Below are positions 41,053 to 47,340 of a DNA stretch of 47,340 nucleotides, one piece after another. Under the pieces are notes generated by a model. That model was not told where the DNA came from, did no database searches, and was given only the letters and a program-made list of their open reading frames with translations. Position 1 is the stretch's first letter. Every line of letters starts with the position of its first letter. The DNA comes from a virus: positions 1 to 47,340 of IMG/VR virus record IMGVR_UViG_3300025568_000006. One strand, written 5' to 3'. A program made the position numbers and the translations under genes.

Positions 41053-41897
41053 TGGCCAAACGGAAACCCAAATCCAAGCCTAAGCCGAAGTTGGAGCGCT
41101 TCAAAAGCGAGGGGCTGGCGGGCGAGTTCGGCGGCATGACCGCGCTGGAAAACGAGCCGCCCGTGAACTGGCTTCTGCCCGGTTGGCTTGCGGGCAACGA
41201 GCTAACCTGCATCTATGGCAAAGGTGGAACGCTCAAGAGCTACATCGCGCTAGGCTGGAGCCTCCAGCTTGCGAGCGACGGCAAGAAAGTTCTCTACATC
41301 GCCGCCGAGGGTACCAGCGGGCTGCGCAGCCGGGTGGATGCGTGGCGCGCGAAACATAATTGGATGGCGGAAGTCATACCGACTTGGAGCTACTACAACG
41401 CCAACGTGTTAATCGACCAGGACCAGCAGTTAGTCCAATGGGCGCATGCGCTCTACCACTACCTGGGAGAGAGCAACGAGATCGACTTGATCATCATCGA
41501 CACGCTCGCCAGGAACTTCATGGGTGATGAGAACAGCGCCAAAGAGATGGGGCAGTTCGTGGAGGGTTGCGAGACGCTGAGGCGGAGCTTCAACGCAGCC
41601 GTCCTGGTGATCCATCATGAGGGCATCACGACCGGGCGGGACAGGGGAAGCCCTGCGCTGCGCAACGCGACGTTCGCCATGTTCAAAACGAGCAACGTGC
41701 GGGAGAACGCGAGCGGCGCATCGGTGAACTTTGCGTGCGACCGGATGAAGGACGCGAAGGTGCCCGATGAGGTCCGGCTTAACTTTGATCTTATCGACCT
41801 AGATGTCGATGCGCATGGCGAGGTCTATCAGAACAGCCTGGCGATGCGTTGGTTCCCGCCGCGAAAGAAATCTATCAAAAGGAAAGTGAGTAGATAA
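41052..41897 (+). CDS. RecA/DnaB-fold ATPase (AAA_25-type, putative helicase)
   Basis: ATG 41052 overlaps the upstream TGA. After a Lys-rich leader the 281-residue protein has Walker A GKGGTLKS at 56-63, IAAEGTSG (Glu 86) and a hydrophobic strand ending in DLIIIDTLARN with Asp 150 as Walker B, and IHHEGIT as a sensor-like loop. This is the RepA/DnaB-like group of replicative or loading ATPases used by phages without a canonical DnaB helicase. It probably acts with the primase and polymerase, but direct helicase activity is not shown. Confidence 0.8.
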   Translation: MAKRKPKSKPKPKLERFKSEGLAGEFGGMTALENEPPVNWLLPGWLAGNELTCIYGKGGTLKSYIALGWSLQLASDGKKVLYIAAEGTSGLRSRVDAWRAKHNWMAEVIPTWSYYNANVLIDQDQQLVQWAHALYHYLGESNEIDLIIIDTLARNFMGDENSAKEMGQFVEGCETLRRSFNAAVLVIHHEGITTGRDRGSPALRNATFAMFKTSNVRENASGASVNFACDRMKDAKVPDEVRLNFDLIDLDVDAHGEVYQNSLAMRWFPPRKKSIKRKVSR

Positions 41898-42379
41898 TGG
41901 CAAGGCTACGTAATTGGCAGGATGATGTGAATGATTTCCATAAAGCCCTGGAAATCCCGACCGCAATCGACGATGATCAGGATGTGAAAATCAGACGACC
42001 GGAGCTTCGGGCGGAGTTGCTGGCCGAGGAGGCGTGCGAGTGTTTGGAAGCAATGACCGGGCAGGCCTGGAAGATCGCGCCGGAGATGATGGGAGGCTCA
42101 GGGGAGCCAGACATCGTGGAGGCTGTGGATGGCATCATAGATATCATCGTGGTTGCTTGTGGCGCAGCCTGCGAGTGGGGCATCGACCTCCAACCGATCT
42201 GGGAGGAGATCCACCGGACGAACATGGCGAAGCAGGGAGGGCCGACCAGAAAGGATGGCAAAAAGTTGAAGCCAGAGGGATGGAAGCCGCCGAATGTTAA
42301 AGGTCTAATCGAGGCACAGCAGCAGAGCAAGGAAGAGCTACGCCAGTGGGCCGCGCGTCGCCGGGAGGAACTCGGTTGA
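41897..42379 (+). CDS. MazG-like NTP pyrophosphohydrolase
   Basis: The ATG overlaps the previous TAA. The 160-residue protein shows the all-alpha NTP pyrophosphatase pattern: LRAELLAEEACECLEA with paired Glu residues, then EAVDGIIDIIVVACGAAC with Asp residues and the HRTNMAKQGGPTRKDGKKLK end. Such enzymes bind Mg and cut NTPs, possibly altered or host nucleotides. The TTG start of the next gene overlaps its stop. Confidence 0.85.
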   Translation: MARLRNWQDDVNDFHKALEIPTAIDDDQDVKIRRPELRAELLAEEACECLEAMTGQAWKIAPEMMGGSGEPDIVEAVDGIIDIIVVACGAACEWGIDLQPIWEEIHRTNMAKQGGPTRKDGKKLKPEGWKPPNVKGLIEAQQQSKEELRQWAARRREELG

Positions 42380-42600
42380 ACACGCCAATTGATGGACAAC
42401 AGCGCTGGCTGAACGGAAGGCTCACGGAGCGTAACGTGGCGCAGGGCGAGGTAGCGCGAGCAATTGAACGGGCATTCGAAAGTGGTAAGCGATTCCGGGT
42501 GGGTATCGAATATCTGGAGCCAGAAGAGCACCGGCTGACACAACAAGAGGGTGATCGGACGTTCACGATTCCGAGCGGCCCTCCAGAGGAGAGATCATGA
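42376..42600 (+). CDS. Small hypothetical protein with TTG start (74 aa)
   Basis: TTG 42376 follows GGGAGG at 42363-42368 at a good distance, giving LNTPIDGQQRWLNGRLTERN; there is no ATG. The product has a long amphipathic helix (EVARAIERAFESGKRFRVGI) and an acidic middle. The overlap with the upstream stop supports the start. No family recognised. Confidence 0.6.
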   Translation: MNTPIDGQQRWLNGRLTERNVAQGEVARAIERAFESGKRFRVGIEYLEPEEHRLTQQEGDRTFTIPSGPPEERS

Positions 42601-43067
42601 AAAAGTTGAGCAGCGATGAGGTAGCCCAGGTGGCGCGAGCTTGCGTCGAGCACCACCAAGGCCCGGAGGAGTTCTGGAGGGCGGCGGGGCAGGACCCGGA
42701 TGCCATCCTCAAGGCGATCAAAGAGAACATGGCGTGGAACAGAAGTGCCGCCATCGACATCATTGTACTCGCGGCGATGTCACAAGGCTGGGGCATGCGA
42801 GCGGTCGCCGATGAGAACGGGGATGGCCGACCTGTATATGACAAGCTGGTAGACGTGTTGGACAGGACGAACCGCGAGTGGTACCTGTCGATCAACCATG
42901 ACCCCAACAAGGTCAGGGAGTCGCTTCGCTGGGAGGTTCGGCTCACTATTGAAAACAACGATGGCGAGCTTAAGAAGCTCCGGTCCATCAGGGAGACGCT
43001 CGACAGAGCCTGCTTTGATATCGCAAAAATGGTGGCTAGTGAAATGCTGTTAGAAGGCGCATCGTGA
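42597..43067 (+). CDS. Hypothetical protein (156 aa)
   Basis: AGAGGAG at 42587-42593 precedes ATG 42597. The helical product starts MKKLSSDEVAQVARACVEHH, then AIDIIVLAAMSQGWGMRA, and ends with a charged helix (NNDGELKKLRSIRETLDRAC). No catalytic motif was identified. It may be a regulatory or binding protein. Confidence 0.6.
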   Translation: MKKLSSDEVAQVARACVEHHQGPEEFWRAAGQDPDAILKAIKENMAWNRSAAIDIIVLAAMSQGWGMRAVADENGDGRPVYDKLVDVLDRTNREWYLSINHDPNKVRESLRWEVRLTIENNDGELKKLRSIRETLDRACFDIAKMVASEMLLEGAS

Positions 43068-43118
43068 GCCTCTACCGACACCCGCCCCGGCGTAGCCTGC
43101 GGGAGCGCCGAGCGGACG

Positions 43119-43158
43119 CCCTCCTCCCCCGTAGGGGGAGAGGCGGAGCCGGGGAGGG
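43119..43158 (+). terminator. Nested GC-rich hairpin before the resolvase gene
   Basis: CTCCCCC (43124-43130) pairs with GGGGGAG (43134-43140) around GTA, with an outer CCCTCC (43119-43124)/GGAGGG (43153-43158) partner. Its inner stem and the following GAGGCGG are almost the same as in the hairpin at 23475-23499. No T-run follows. It lies in the 106-base gap before the resolvase and includes, just after it, the GGGAGG ribosome-binding site (43162-43167). Confidence 0.55.
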
Positions 43159-43173
43159 TTCGGGAGGCTGGGA

Positions 43174-43752
43174 ATGAGTTCAACTAAGAACACCCACGCG
43201 ATACTTGCAATCGACCCCGGCGGCACCACCGGAGTAGCGGCGGGCTACATGGAGCTAGAGGAGACGCGAAGGAAGACCGTCGAAGGGATGACCAACCGAA
43301 AGTCGGTTGAGGTGACAGGCGACTATCTGGGGCAGGCGGTGAAGCTAGACAACATCTTCCGCCACTTCATCTTTACGGCGAACGTTTCCTATGGCATACC
43401 GTTGCCGAACATCCATCTGGCGATAGAGAACTTTGTGCTGCGTCGCCGTGAAGCAGGAGGGGCGACTGGCAACCTGATAAGTATCTGGGTGGCGGCGGCG
43501 TTCGCTGGCATGATGTGTAAGCACTTCACCCTGGTGGAGTCGGAAGGCGGAGCGATAGCGGTGGAGGCGCTCACCGTACTGGATGACGAACCGGCGAAAG
43601 CGATCAGCTGGCAGAACGCGAGCGATGCGAAGCACGTTGCCAACGATGAGCGCCTCAAAAGCTACGGTCTGTGGGTAGTCGGAAGTGCTCATGAGCGCGA
43701 CGCCTTCCGGCATATCGTTCTCAGAGTGGACAAGCTTCTCAGCGGCGTCTGA
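43174..43752 (+). CDS. RuvC-like Holliday junction resolvase
   Basis: GGGAGG at 43162-43167 precedes ATG 43174. The 192-residue protein starts with an RNase H fold strand THAILAIDPGGTTGVAAGY holding Asp 14, then HLAIENFVLRR with Glu 85, and near the end AHERDAFRH with Asp 176. This D-E-D arrangement and the DPGGTTGVA loop fit RuvC-like phage resolvases. It would resolve recombination junctions and branched replication products before packaging. Confidence 0.85.
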   Translation: MSSTKNTHAILAIDPGGTTGVAAGYMELEETRRKTVEGMTNRKSVEVTGDYLGQAVKLDNIFRHFIFTANVSYGIPLPNIHLAIENFVLRRREAGGATGNLISIWVAAAFAGMMCKHFTLVESEGGAIAVEALTVLDDEPAKAISWQNASDAKHVANDERLKSYGLWVVGSAHERDAFRHIVLRVDKLLSGV

Positions 43753-43762
43753 ATGAATCAGC

Positions 43763-43788
43763 TATACTTCCCTGATCTGGTCAACCCC
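43763..43788 (+). promoter_or_regulatory. Promoter-like box with GGTCAACCCC leader
   Basis: CAGCTATACTTC with TATACT at 43763-43768 is followed by 10 bases and GGTCAACCCC at 43779-43788. The same GGTCAACCCC follows the boxes at 45264 and 46094 with the same spacing. A -35 element is not clear. TGGAGG at 43791-43796 gives the ribosome-binding site for the first gene. Confidence 0.75.
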
Positions 43789-43802
43789 ACTGGAGGTCTA
43801 AT

Positions 43803-43979
43803 ATGGCTACGTATGATGTGTTTATCCGCGACGCTGATGAGTACGCTGGCGGGTTTGAAATCCGCGTTCCCGGCGTCCTTGATAAGGCCGAGGCGGAAGC
43901 TGAGGCTCTCGCGACGGCGAACGAAAACGGCGACCGTTCCTATGATGGGTCGGATGTCGGCGATATTGCGGAGGTCTAA
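43803..43979 (+). CDS. Small early protein (58 aa)
   Basis: ATG 43803 follows a TGGAGG site; the frame (MATYDVFIRDADEYAGGFEI ... DVGDIAEV) ends TAA at 43977-43979. It is acidic and has a repeated Ala/Glu helix (KAEAEAEALATANENGD). The product is too short for common cutoffs, but the promoter and site make it a good gene. No family recognised. Confidence 0.7.
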   Translation: MATYDVFIRDADEYAGGFEIRVPGVLDKAEAEAEALATANENGDRSYDGSDVGDIAEV

Positions 43980-43980
43980 C

Positions 43981-44148
43981 ATGGATGAAATCCGAATTAG
44001 CGGCGAGGCATTGAGCAACCTGATCCACTACCTGGAGTCCATCGAGGTCTGCGATGAGCTAGTGCTTCAGTCGGAAGGCGGCAGCACGCGCGCCATCGTT
44101 CACGCAGGCGGTTACGCGACGGATGAGATGACGGTCGAGGAATCATGA
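43981..44148 (+). CDS. Small early protein (55 aa)
   Basis: ATG 43981 follows the previous TAA by one base and GGAGG (43970-43974) lies upstream. The 55-residue acidic product starts MDEIRISGEALSNLIHYLES. It overlaps the ATG of the next gene by four bases. No family recognised; early position suggests host interaction. Confidence 0.65.
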   Translation: MDEIRISGEALSNLIHYLESIEVCDELVLQSEGGSTRAIVHAGGYATDEMTVEES

Positions 44149-44846
44149 AGGAGGCTACGCTCAACACCGAGTTCGGGGAGATCACGGTCGCCATACATGG
44201 CGGCGGGTACATCGGTGCGCCCAAACACACCTTGACGGCGGGCGATGTGGCAGTCCGTTTCCTGCCGCCCGGTATCGATGATCCCGAGGATCAGGCCGGA
44301 GTGCACGTGCGTCATGCGCCATCCATCGACGGCGATGAATGCGCCGCCCTCGCGCGGCTGTGCCAATTCGCGGCGCAGCTGATTGGCCTGTTCGATGAGG
44401 CGACCGCCGAGGAGCGCGCGAAGGCGGAAGCTCGGCGTGCTGAAGAAGAACAGGCGGAAGCCGAACAGCGTGAGCGCGAAGCTGAGCTAGAGGACGAACG
44501 CTCTGAGATCCTGCTTCAGGAGCTAGTCGGTGAGCGCGTCAAGGTTCGGCACCAGGGCTACAAGACGATGTGCTACGGCACGGTCCACGTGGCACCGCTG
44601 TACGGAGACCCCGACGACATCATGAAGCGCTATCCGAAAGAATACGGGGAAGAGCCGAGCAGCTACGAGCCTCTGATCAGGTACAGCGATCAGGGTGCGA
44701 CTCGGGACAGAGGGATTGGAAGCTACAAGCGTCTCGATGCGAAGACCGAGCGTGGATGGAGGACGGTCTGGGACGACGGCAAGGACGACCTGCCGGAGTT
44801 TGACCGAGCAGTAAAACTACCAAAAGTAAAACCATGGGGTGAGTGA
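44145..44846 (+). CDS. Hypothetical early protein with coiled coil (233 aa)
   Basis: ATG 44145 overlaps the upstream stop (ATGA). The N-terminal 75 residues form a beta-rich domain (GGGYIGAPKHTLTAGDVAVR), then an Ala/Glu/Arg coiled coil (ERAKAEARRAEEEQAEAEQR) and a C-terminal domain with Tyr/Trp-rich strands (VRHQGYKTMCYGTVHVAPLY). No family recognised. A scaffold or binding role is possible. Confidence 0.65.
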   Translation: MKEATLNTEFGEITVAIHGGGYIGAPKHTLTAGDVAVRFLPPGIDDPEDQAGVHVRHAPSIDGDECAALARLCQFAAQLIGLFDEATAEERAKAEARRAEEEQAEAEQREREAELEDERSEILLQELVGERVKVRHQGYKTMCYGTVHVAPLYGDPDDIMKRYPKEYGEEPSSYEPLIRYSDQGATRDRGIGSYKRLDAKTERGWRTVWDDGKDDLPEFDRAVKLPKVKPWGE

Positions 44847-45138
44847 TATGGAGGGCAACGAGATACACGAGATGTTTATGCAGCTGAATCGTGAATCGGA
44901 GGATTGGGACGGCAACGGTGACAACCCGGTGGATCAGTGGTTGACCGCTCGCGAGATCGATGGGGAGAACTTGGTTGGTTATTCCGAAGCCGTCGCCGTC
45001 AAAATCATCAGGGCCTGCGTCGAGAGAGGCGGCGTGCTCGACGTGGATGAAGTGTCGGGCCGGGTCAGCGCCGCGTTCCAGCTTGGGTTCGAGGTCGCGG
45101 CGAAGCGTTACGGCGGTCAGTCATTGCCTACGCTATGA
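44839..45138 (+). CDS. Hypothetical early protein (99 aa)
   Basis: GTG 44839 overlaps the upstream gene; ATG 44848 is an alternative start. The product is acidic (MFMQLNRESEDWDGNGDNPV) with a helical second half (VAVKIIRACVERGG, SGRVSAAFQLGFEVAAKRYG). It ends the early unit before the terminator at 45214. No family recognised. Confidence 0.6.
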   Translation: MSDMEGNEIHEMFMQLNRESEDWDGNGDNPVDQWLTAREIDGENLVGYSEAVAVKIIRACVERGGVLDVDEVSGRVSAAFQLGFEVAAKRYGGQSLPTL

Positions 45139-45213
45139 TAGTCATGCTTGGATCTCTCCTCCCAAGCCCCAACTTGCTCAAGCCAAGGGGTTGGCCAGAG
45201 CAAGAATCGCGTA

Positions 45214-45247
45214 GAGCCGTCGCCTCCCCGGTGACGGCTCTCGCTTT
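45214..45247 (+). terminator. Hairpin terminator between early units
   Basis: GAGCCGTC (45214-45221) pairs perfectly with GACGGCTC (45233-45240), with a short T-rich tail (tcgctttg). The 45139-45263 gap before it also holds a weaker inverted repeat around CCCCAACTTG/CAAGGGGTTGG (45167-45195). It separates the early operon from the promoter at 45264. Confidence 0.65.
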
Positions 45248-45263
45248 GCTGCGTTCAATCAGC

Positions 45264-45289
45264 TATACTTCATCTGGTAGGTCAACCCC
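45264..45289 (+). promoter_or_regulatory. Promoter-like box with GGTCAACCCC leader
   Basis: CAGCTATACTTC with TATACT at 45264-45269 and GGTCAACCCC at 45280-45289 repeat the 43763 box with the same 10-base gap. A ribosome-binding site AGGAAGGG follows at 45294-45301. The match between the two boxes begins several bases before TATACT. Confidence 0.75.
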
Positions 45290-45304
45290 AAACAGGAAGG
45301 GTGC

Positions 45305-45751
45305 ATGATGGCAACTAAGACGAAAAACCCCTACGTCGGCAAAGGGTCGGCAGGGCAGAACAGCCTGAGCCGCCGCGAGAAGACCGCGAAGGAGGGCAAG
45401 TGCCAGTGGTGCCACACCAAGGTACCGCTGGAGGAGCAGTTCGTCGTGTTCAATGACTTCGACAAGAAGAAGACCGTCAAGTCGAAGAACGCCGCGAAGC
45501 CGGGGCGCGAGAAGCTCTCGCACTACTGCGAGGACTGCGCCACCAAACGGCAGAAGATCAAGCAGGCTGGTGACTTCGACAAGGCGTCGGGGAAGCCGCG
45601 AGGCCGCAAGCCCGCCGCGAAGGCGAAGCCCGCTGCCAAGAGCAAGGCCAAGGCCAAGGCTGCGGCGAAGCCCGCCGCGAAGAAGCGGCGCGTCGTCAAG
45701 CGCAAGGGCAAGAAGGCCGGGTCAGCGGCCAAGAAGACCGACCCGTTCTAG
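45305..45751 (+). CDS. Zinc-finger protein with histone H1-like basic tail
   Basis: ATG 45305 or 45308. The first half has a Cys pattern CQWCHTKV ... HYCEDC, a four-ligand zinc site. The second half (about 95-148) is made of Lys, Ala and Pro repeats (AAKAKPAAKSKAKAKAAAKP) like histone H1 or bacterial H1-like tails, ending KKTDPF. The final DPF matches the SSB-like protein's tip. It may bind and compact DNA or modify host transcription early; this is inferred. Confidence 0.7.
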   Translation: MMATKTKNPYVGKGSAGQNSLSRREKTAKEGKCQWCHTKVPLEEQFVVFNDFDKKKTVKSKNAAKPGREKLSHYCEDCATKRQKIKQAGDFDKASGKPRGRKPAAKAKPAAKSKAKAKAAAKPAAKKRRVVKRKGKKAGSAAKKTDPF

Positions 45752-45755
45752 GCCG

Positions 45756-46019
45756 ATGCAAGGCGACTGGATCGACAAGCTTGCCGGGAGGCCTCTTGAT
45801 GAGGTCTCTCGGCAGGTGTTCGTAGGCAGCCTGGTTGTCGTGGCTGTGCTGCTCATCGGCTTCGCGCTGATCGGCATCGGGCGGGCGCTGGACGGCCCGC
45901 CGCCTACGGCTTATGAGTGTCGGGTCGAGTACGTTCAAGACAACGCCGATGGCATCTGGCCTGACTCGGCGGTGGATGGCAAGCTTCAGAATTGCCTACG
46001 CGAGGCTAGGCAGCGCTAG
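45756..46019 (+). CDS. Membrane protein (87 aa)
   Basis: ATG 45756, four bases after the previous stop, gives MQGDWIDKLAGRPLDEVSRQ, a single membrane helix (FVGSLVVVAVLLIGFALIGI) and an extracellular or cytoplasmic Cys-containing tail (AYECRVEYVQDNADGIWPDS ... NCLREARQR). Two cysteines in the tail could form a disulphide. It lies just before the terminator at 46049. Possible superinfection-exclusion or host-membrane role; not shown. Confidence 0.65.
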   Translation: MQGDWIDKLAGRPLDEVSRQVFVGSLVVVAVLLIGFALIGIGRALDGPPPTAYECRVEYVQDNADGIWPDSAVDGKLQNCLREARQR

Positions 46020-46048
46020 GCACACCGCCAGCAGGAGGCAGGAAGGGG

Positions 46049-46079
46049 AGGCCCGTCTACATGGCGGGCCTTTACTTTT
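46049..46079 (+). terminator. Rho-independent terminator
   Basis: AGGCCCG (46049-46055) pairs with CGGGCCT (46065-46071) around a 9-base loop and is followed by ttactttt. The -35-like TTTACT of the next promoter overlaps its T-tail. It closes the early unit of the zinc-finger and membrane proteins. Confidence 0.85.
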
Positions 46080-46119
46080 GAATGGGCTTCAGGTATACTC
46101 TTTGTATGAGGTCAACCCC
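46071..46119 (+). promoter_or_regulatory. Promoter with -35-like TTTACT and GGTCAACCCC leader
   Basis: TTTACT (46071-46076) is 17 bases before TATACT (46094-46099); GGTCAACCCC follows at 46110-46119, the third copy of this leader. This is the only member of the family with a credible -35 element. It drives a 54-residue protein through an AAGGAG site. Confidence 0.75.
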
Positions 46120-46135
46120 AAGCAAGGAGCAAGAT

Positions 46136-46300
46136 ATGACTCACGCTCAGCGCATGAACAAAACTTACGCAATGCAAATGGAGCGCCGCGATGGAAAGCG
46201 CATCGGTGTAATCGTAAAGGCTCCCAGCATGCACAGCGCAGAAGAGATAGCGATGAATGAGCATACCGATACCACCGTCAAAAGGGTTTTGATTAGGTAG
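46136..46300 (+). CDS. Small early protein (54 aa)
   Basis: AAGGAG at 46124-46129 precedes ATG 46136; the product (MTHAQRMNKTYAMQMERRDG ... VKRVLIR) is small and basic, with a strand pair RIGVIVKAPSMHS. It stands alone between a terminator and the next hairpin, behind its own promoter, typical of host-takeover genes expressed at once after entry. No family recognised. Confidence 0.65.
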   Translation: MTHAQRMNKTYAMQMERRDGKRIGVIVKAPSMHSAEEIAMNEHTDTTVKRVLIR

Positions 46301-46461
46301 ACGCGCTGCGCTCCGCTGCGGACAGCTACCGCCCGCGAGCCGGCATGAGCCGCTAGGCTCTAGGCGTCGAAGCCCGGCACCGGAGGCCCAGCCCTAGCGC
46401 TGGGTCTTCGCTATTTCCAGGGGAAATGTGGCCGTAGGTAGGCATTAGGGGTGGCAGGGGC
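46301..46461. other. Non-coding stretch before the late promoter, with hairpin
   Basis: This stretch holds no gene. CCCAGC (46387-46392) pairs with GCTGGG (46399-46404) around a 6-base loop and is followed by tcttcgctatttcc, a weak terminator for the upstream gene. The GC-rich repeats at 46300-46370 do not fold into a tRNA by eye. Confidence 0.5.
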
Positions 46462-46467
46462 TATACT
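46462..46467 (+). promoter_or_regulatory. Late promoter-like box, nearly leaderless
   Basis: GGGCTATACTTC with TATACT at 46462-46467 stands only 11 bases before ATG 46479 of the terminase small subunit. A start about 7 bases after the hexamer would leave a leader of about 5 bases and no ribosome-binding site. The downstream GGTCAACCCC is missing here, so it differs from the early boxes. Confidence 0.6.
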
Positions 46468-46478
46468 TCCACGCCCAG

Positions 46479-47144
46479 ATGGCGGGCGCGATATCTAGTC
46501 AGAAGGGCAAAGCGGGGAAAGCGAAGCGGCATCGGTACCCCTTCAAAGAGCCGGACGCCAAGTGTAACGGGCGCAAGACGTCTGATCGGGGCTACTGCAA
46601 GCAGAAGGCGGGACACAACACCTGGCACCCCGGCGTAGGCCGCTGTAGCCGCCACGGAGGCTGCTCACCAAAATACACCGCCGAGGTCTTTCGTCTACGG
46701 GCTGAGCAGGAGGTCAAGCGCTACACCTTCAAAGTCAAAACCGATCCGCACTCCGCTCTCCTTGAAGAGCTTGAACGGACGGTAGGGGTCATTCAGTTCC
46801 TGGAGACCAAGGTGAACCTCCTGGAGCATGAAGGCAAGGGCGCCAACATGGTAGGCCCGGTCGGCGGCGGTCAGGGCGGCTTCCCCGAGTACAAGCCCAA
46901 CGTTTACTGGGTCATGCTTCAGTCAGAGCGTAAGCACCTGGAAGACATCGCAGGATCCTGCATCAAGGCGGGCATCGAGGAGCGCCGGGTCCAGCTAGCG
47001 GAACGTCAGGGCGAGGCCATCGCGGCTGTGCTTAAGGGCGTGCTTGAAGAGCTTAAGATCCCCGACAAGGATTCCGAGAAGGTGCCTGGCCTAGTACGCA
47101 AACATCTGTCGCTGATCCAGGGCGGGAAGGCTGAGGCCGCGTGA
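46479..47144 (+). CDS. Terminase small subunit
   Basis: The 221-residue protein has a basic leader and a zinc site Cys 29, Cys 40, Cys 56 and His 59 (CNGRKTSDRGYC ... HPGVGRCSRHGG), a pattern I recall from terminase small subunits of actinobacterial phages. The rest is a long coiled coil (HSALLEELERTVGVIQFLET and following). The gene precedes terminase large subunit with one small gene between. DNA recognition for packaging is inferred from motif and context. The start has no ribosome-binding site. Confidence 0.75.
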   Translation: MAGAISSQKGKAGKAKRHRYPFKEPDAKCNGRKTSDRGYCKQKAGHNTWHPGVGRCSRHGGCSPKYTAEVFRLRAEQEVKRYTFKVKTDPHSALLEELERTVGVIQFLETKVNLLEHEGKGANMVGPVGGGQGGFPEYKPNVYWVMLQSERKHLEDIAGSCIKAGIEERRVQLAERQGEAIAAVLKGVLEELKIPDKDSEKVPGLVRKHLSLIQGGKAEAA

Positions 47145-47340
47145 TCCACGTCGTCATCATGTCCGACCGCGCCCGCTCGGCTCGGCTTAGCTTTGAAACC
47201 GACAGCCCAGCTGACGCCATAGCCGACGCCGTAGCTGCGTGGTTCGAGCGGAGCGACGTTGACAAGGCCAAAGCCTTCACCTTCGCGCTCCACGTTGAAG
47301 ACAGTAATGTCCGGTCGAGCCTGAGCCGAGATGACATCGC
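47141..47340 (+). CDS. Small hypothetical protein, 5' part (continues at the left end)
   Basis: GTG 47141 overlaps the TGA of the terminase small subunit gene and the frame runs to the end of the window in phase with the frame at bases 1-230, ending at TGA 228-230. The complete product is about 100 residues. The start region reads VIHVVIMSDRARSARLSFET. Family unknown. The reading frame across the join supports the circular closure. Confidence 0.75.
   Translation, partial: MIHVVIMSDRARSARLSFETDSPADAIADAVAAWFERSDVDKAKAFTFALHVEDSNVRSSLSRDDI
47214..47340. repeat. Terminal direct repeat, right copy
   Basis: Exact copy of bases 1-127; see the left copy. It should be removed once when circularising, leaving 47,213 bp. 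Confidence 0.95.

Noticed and set aside
46301-46440. Possible tRNA in the GC-rich stretch before the late promoter
   Set aside because: No cloverleaf with standard acceptor, D and T arms could be drawn; gtcgaagccc is not a normal T-loop.
1-47340. Temperate lifestyle genes, attachment site, CRISPR array or insertion sequence
   Set aside because: No integrase, excisionase, repressor, transposase or regularly spaced repeats were found on either strand by eye.

Overview
The window looks like one complete genome of a virulent tailed dsDNA phage with a long non-contractile tail (siphovirus type). Every credible gene lies on the + strand, genes are tightly packed with ATGA or GTGA stop/start overlaps, and no non-coding stretch exceeds about 290 bases. 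The first 127 bases recur exactly as the last 127 bases, so the contig closes into a circle of 47,213 bp; the ORF cut by the window edges joins into one intact reading frame of about 100 codons. No integrase, repressor, attachment site, tRNA or CRISPR array was seen. The host cannot be read directly from the sequence. High G+C and several protein families that I associate with actinobacterial phages (a CxxCGRxLT zinc protein, a terminase small subunit with a GRCSRHGG zinc motif, a capsid beta-sandwich protein) suggest an actinobacterium, as an inference.

Layout. (1) 46.48 kb across the join to 11.55 kb: packaging and head genes, then head-tail connectors and tail tube (terminase small and large subunits, portal, MuF-like protein, protease/scaffold fusion, decoration protein, major capsid protein, connectors, tail terminator, tail tube, frameshifted tail assembly chaperones). 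(2) 11.55-21.29 kb: a 1775-residue tape measure protein with two apparent cell-wall-degrading domains, and two large tail-tip proteins. (3) 21.3-23.4 kb: lysis cassette (XhlA-like membrane protein, second membrane protein, HxH peptidase-like protein, GH24 lysozyme, holin), closed by a strong nested hairpin. (4) 23.6-43.75 kb: early/middle DNA metabolism: UV-lesion glycosylase, papain-like cysteine protease, SNF2-type helicase, Cas4-like nuclease with four cysteines, Sak4-like RecA-fold ATPase, SSB-like/SAP protein, primase-like Toprim protein, FAD-dependent oxidoreductase, DnaE-type DNA polymerase III alpha subunit, ThyX, RecA-fold ATPase, two MazG-like proteins and a RuvC-like resolvase, mixed with small unknown genes. 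(5) 43.75-46.3 kb: small unknown genes behind three promoters with the same 5' leader, probably immediate-early.

How it may work together. A repeated promoter-like box (TATACT, then about 11-15 nt, then GGTCAACCCC or TTCAA) stands before the early units, and a close relative stands almost on top of the terminase small subunit start, giving a nearly leaderless late transcript. The replication genes form a self-supplied set: polymerase, primase, helicase-like ATPases, single-strand annealing/SSB/nuclease and resolvase, plus ThyX and NTP pyrophosphatases for the thymidine nucleotide supply.

Points most worth a second look: the in-frame internal start that could make a free scaffold protein, the probable +1 frameshift in the tail chaperones, the three SAP/Rho-N-like segments plus SSB-like DPF tail of the annealing partner, the FAD oxidoreductase/MazG-like pair, the promoter/leader family, and a roughly 2-kb stretch almost free of CTAG across the boundary of the two tail-tip genes. 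All functional calls come from reading motifs and recalling families; no search was run.
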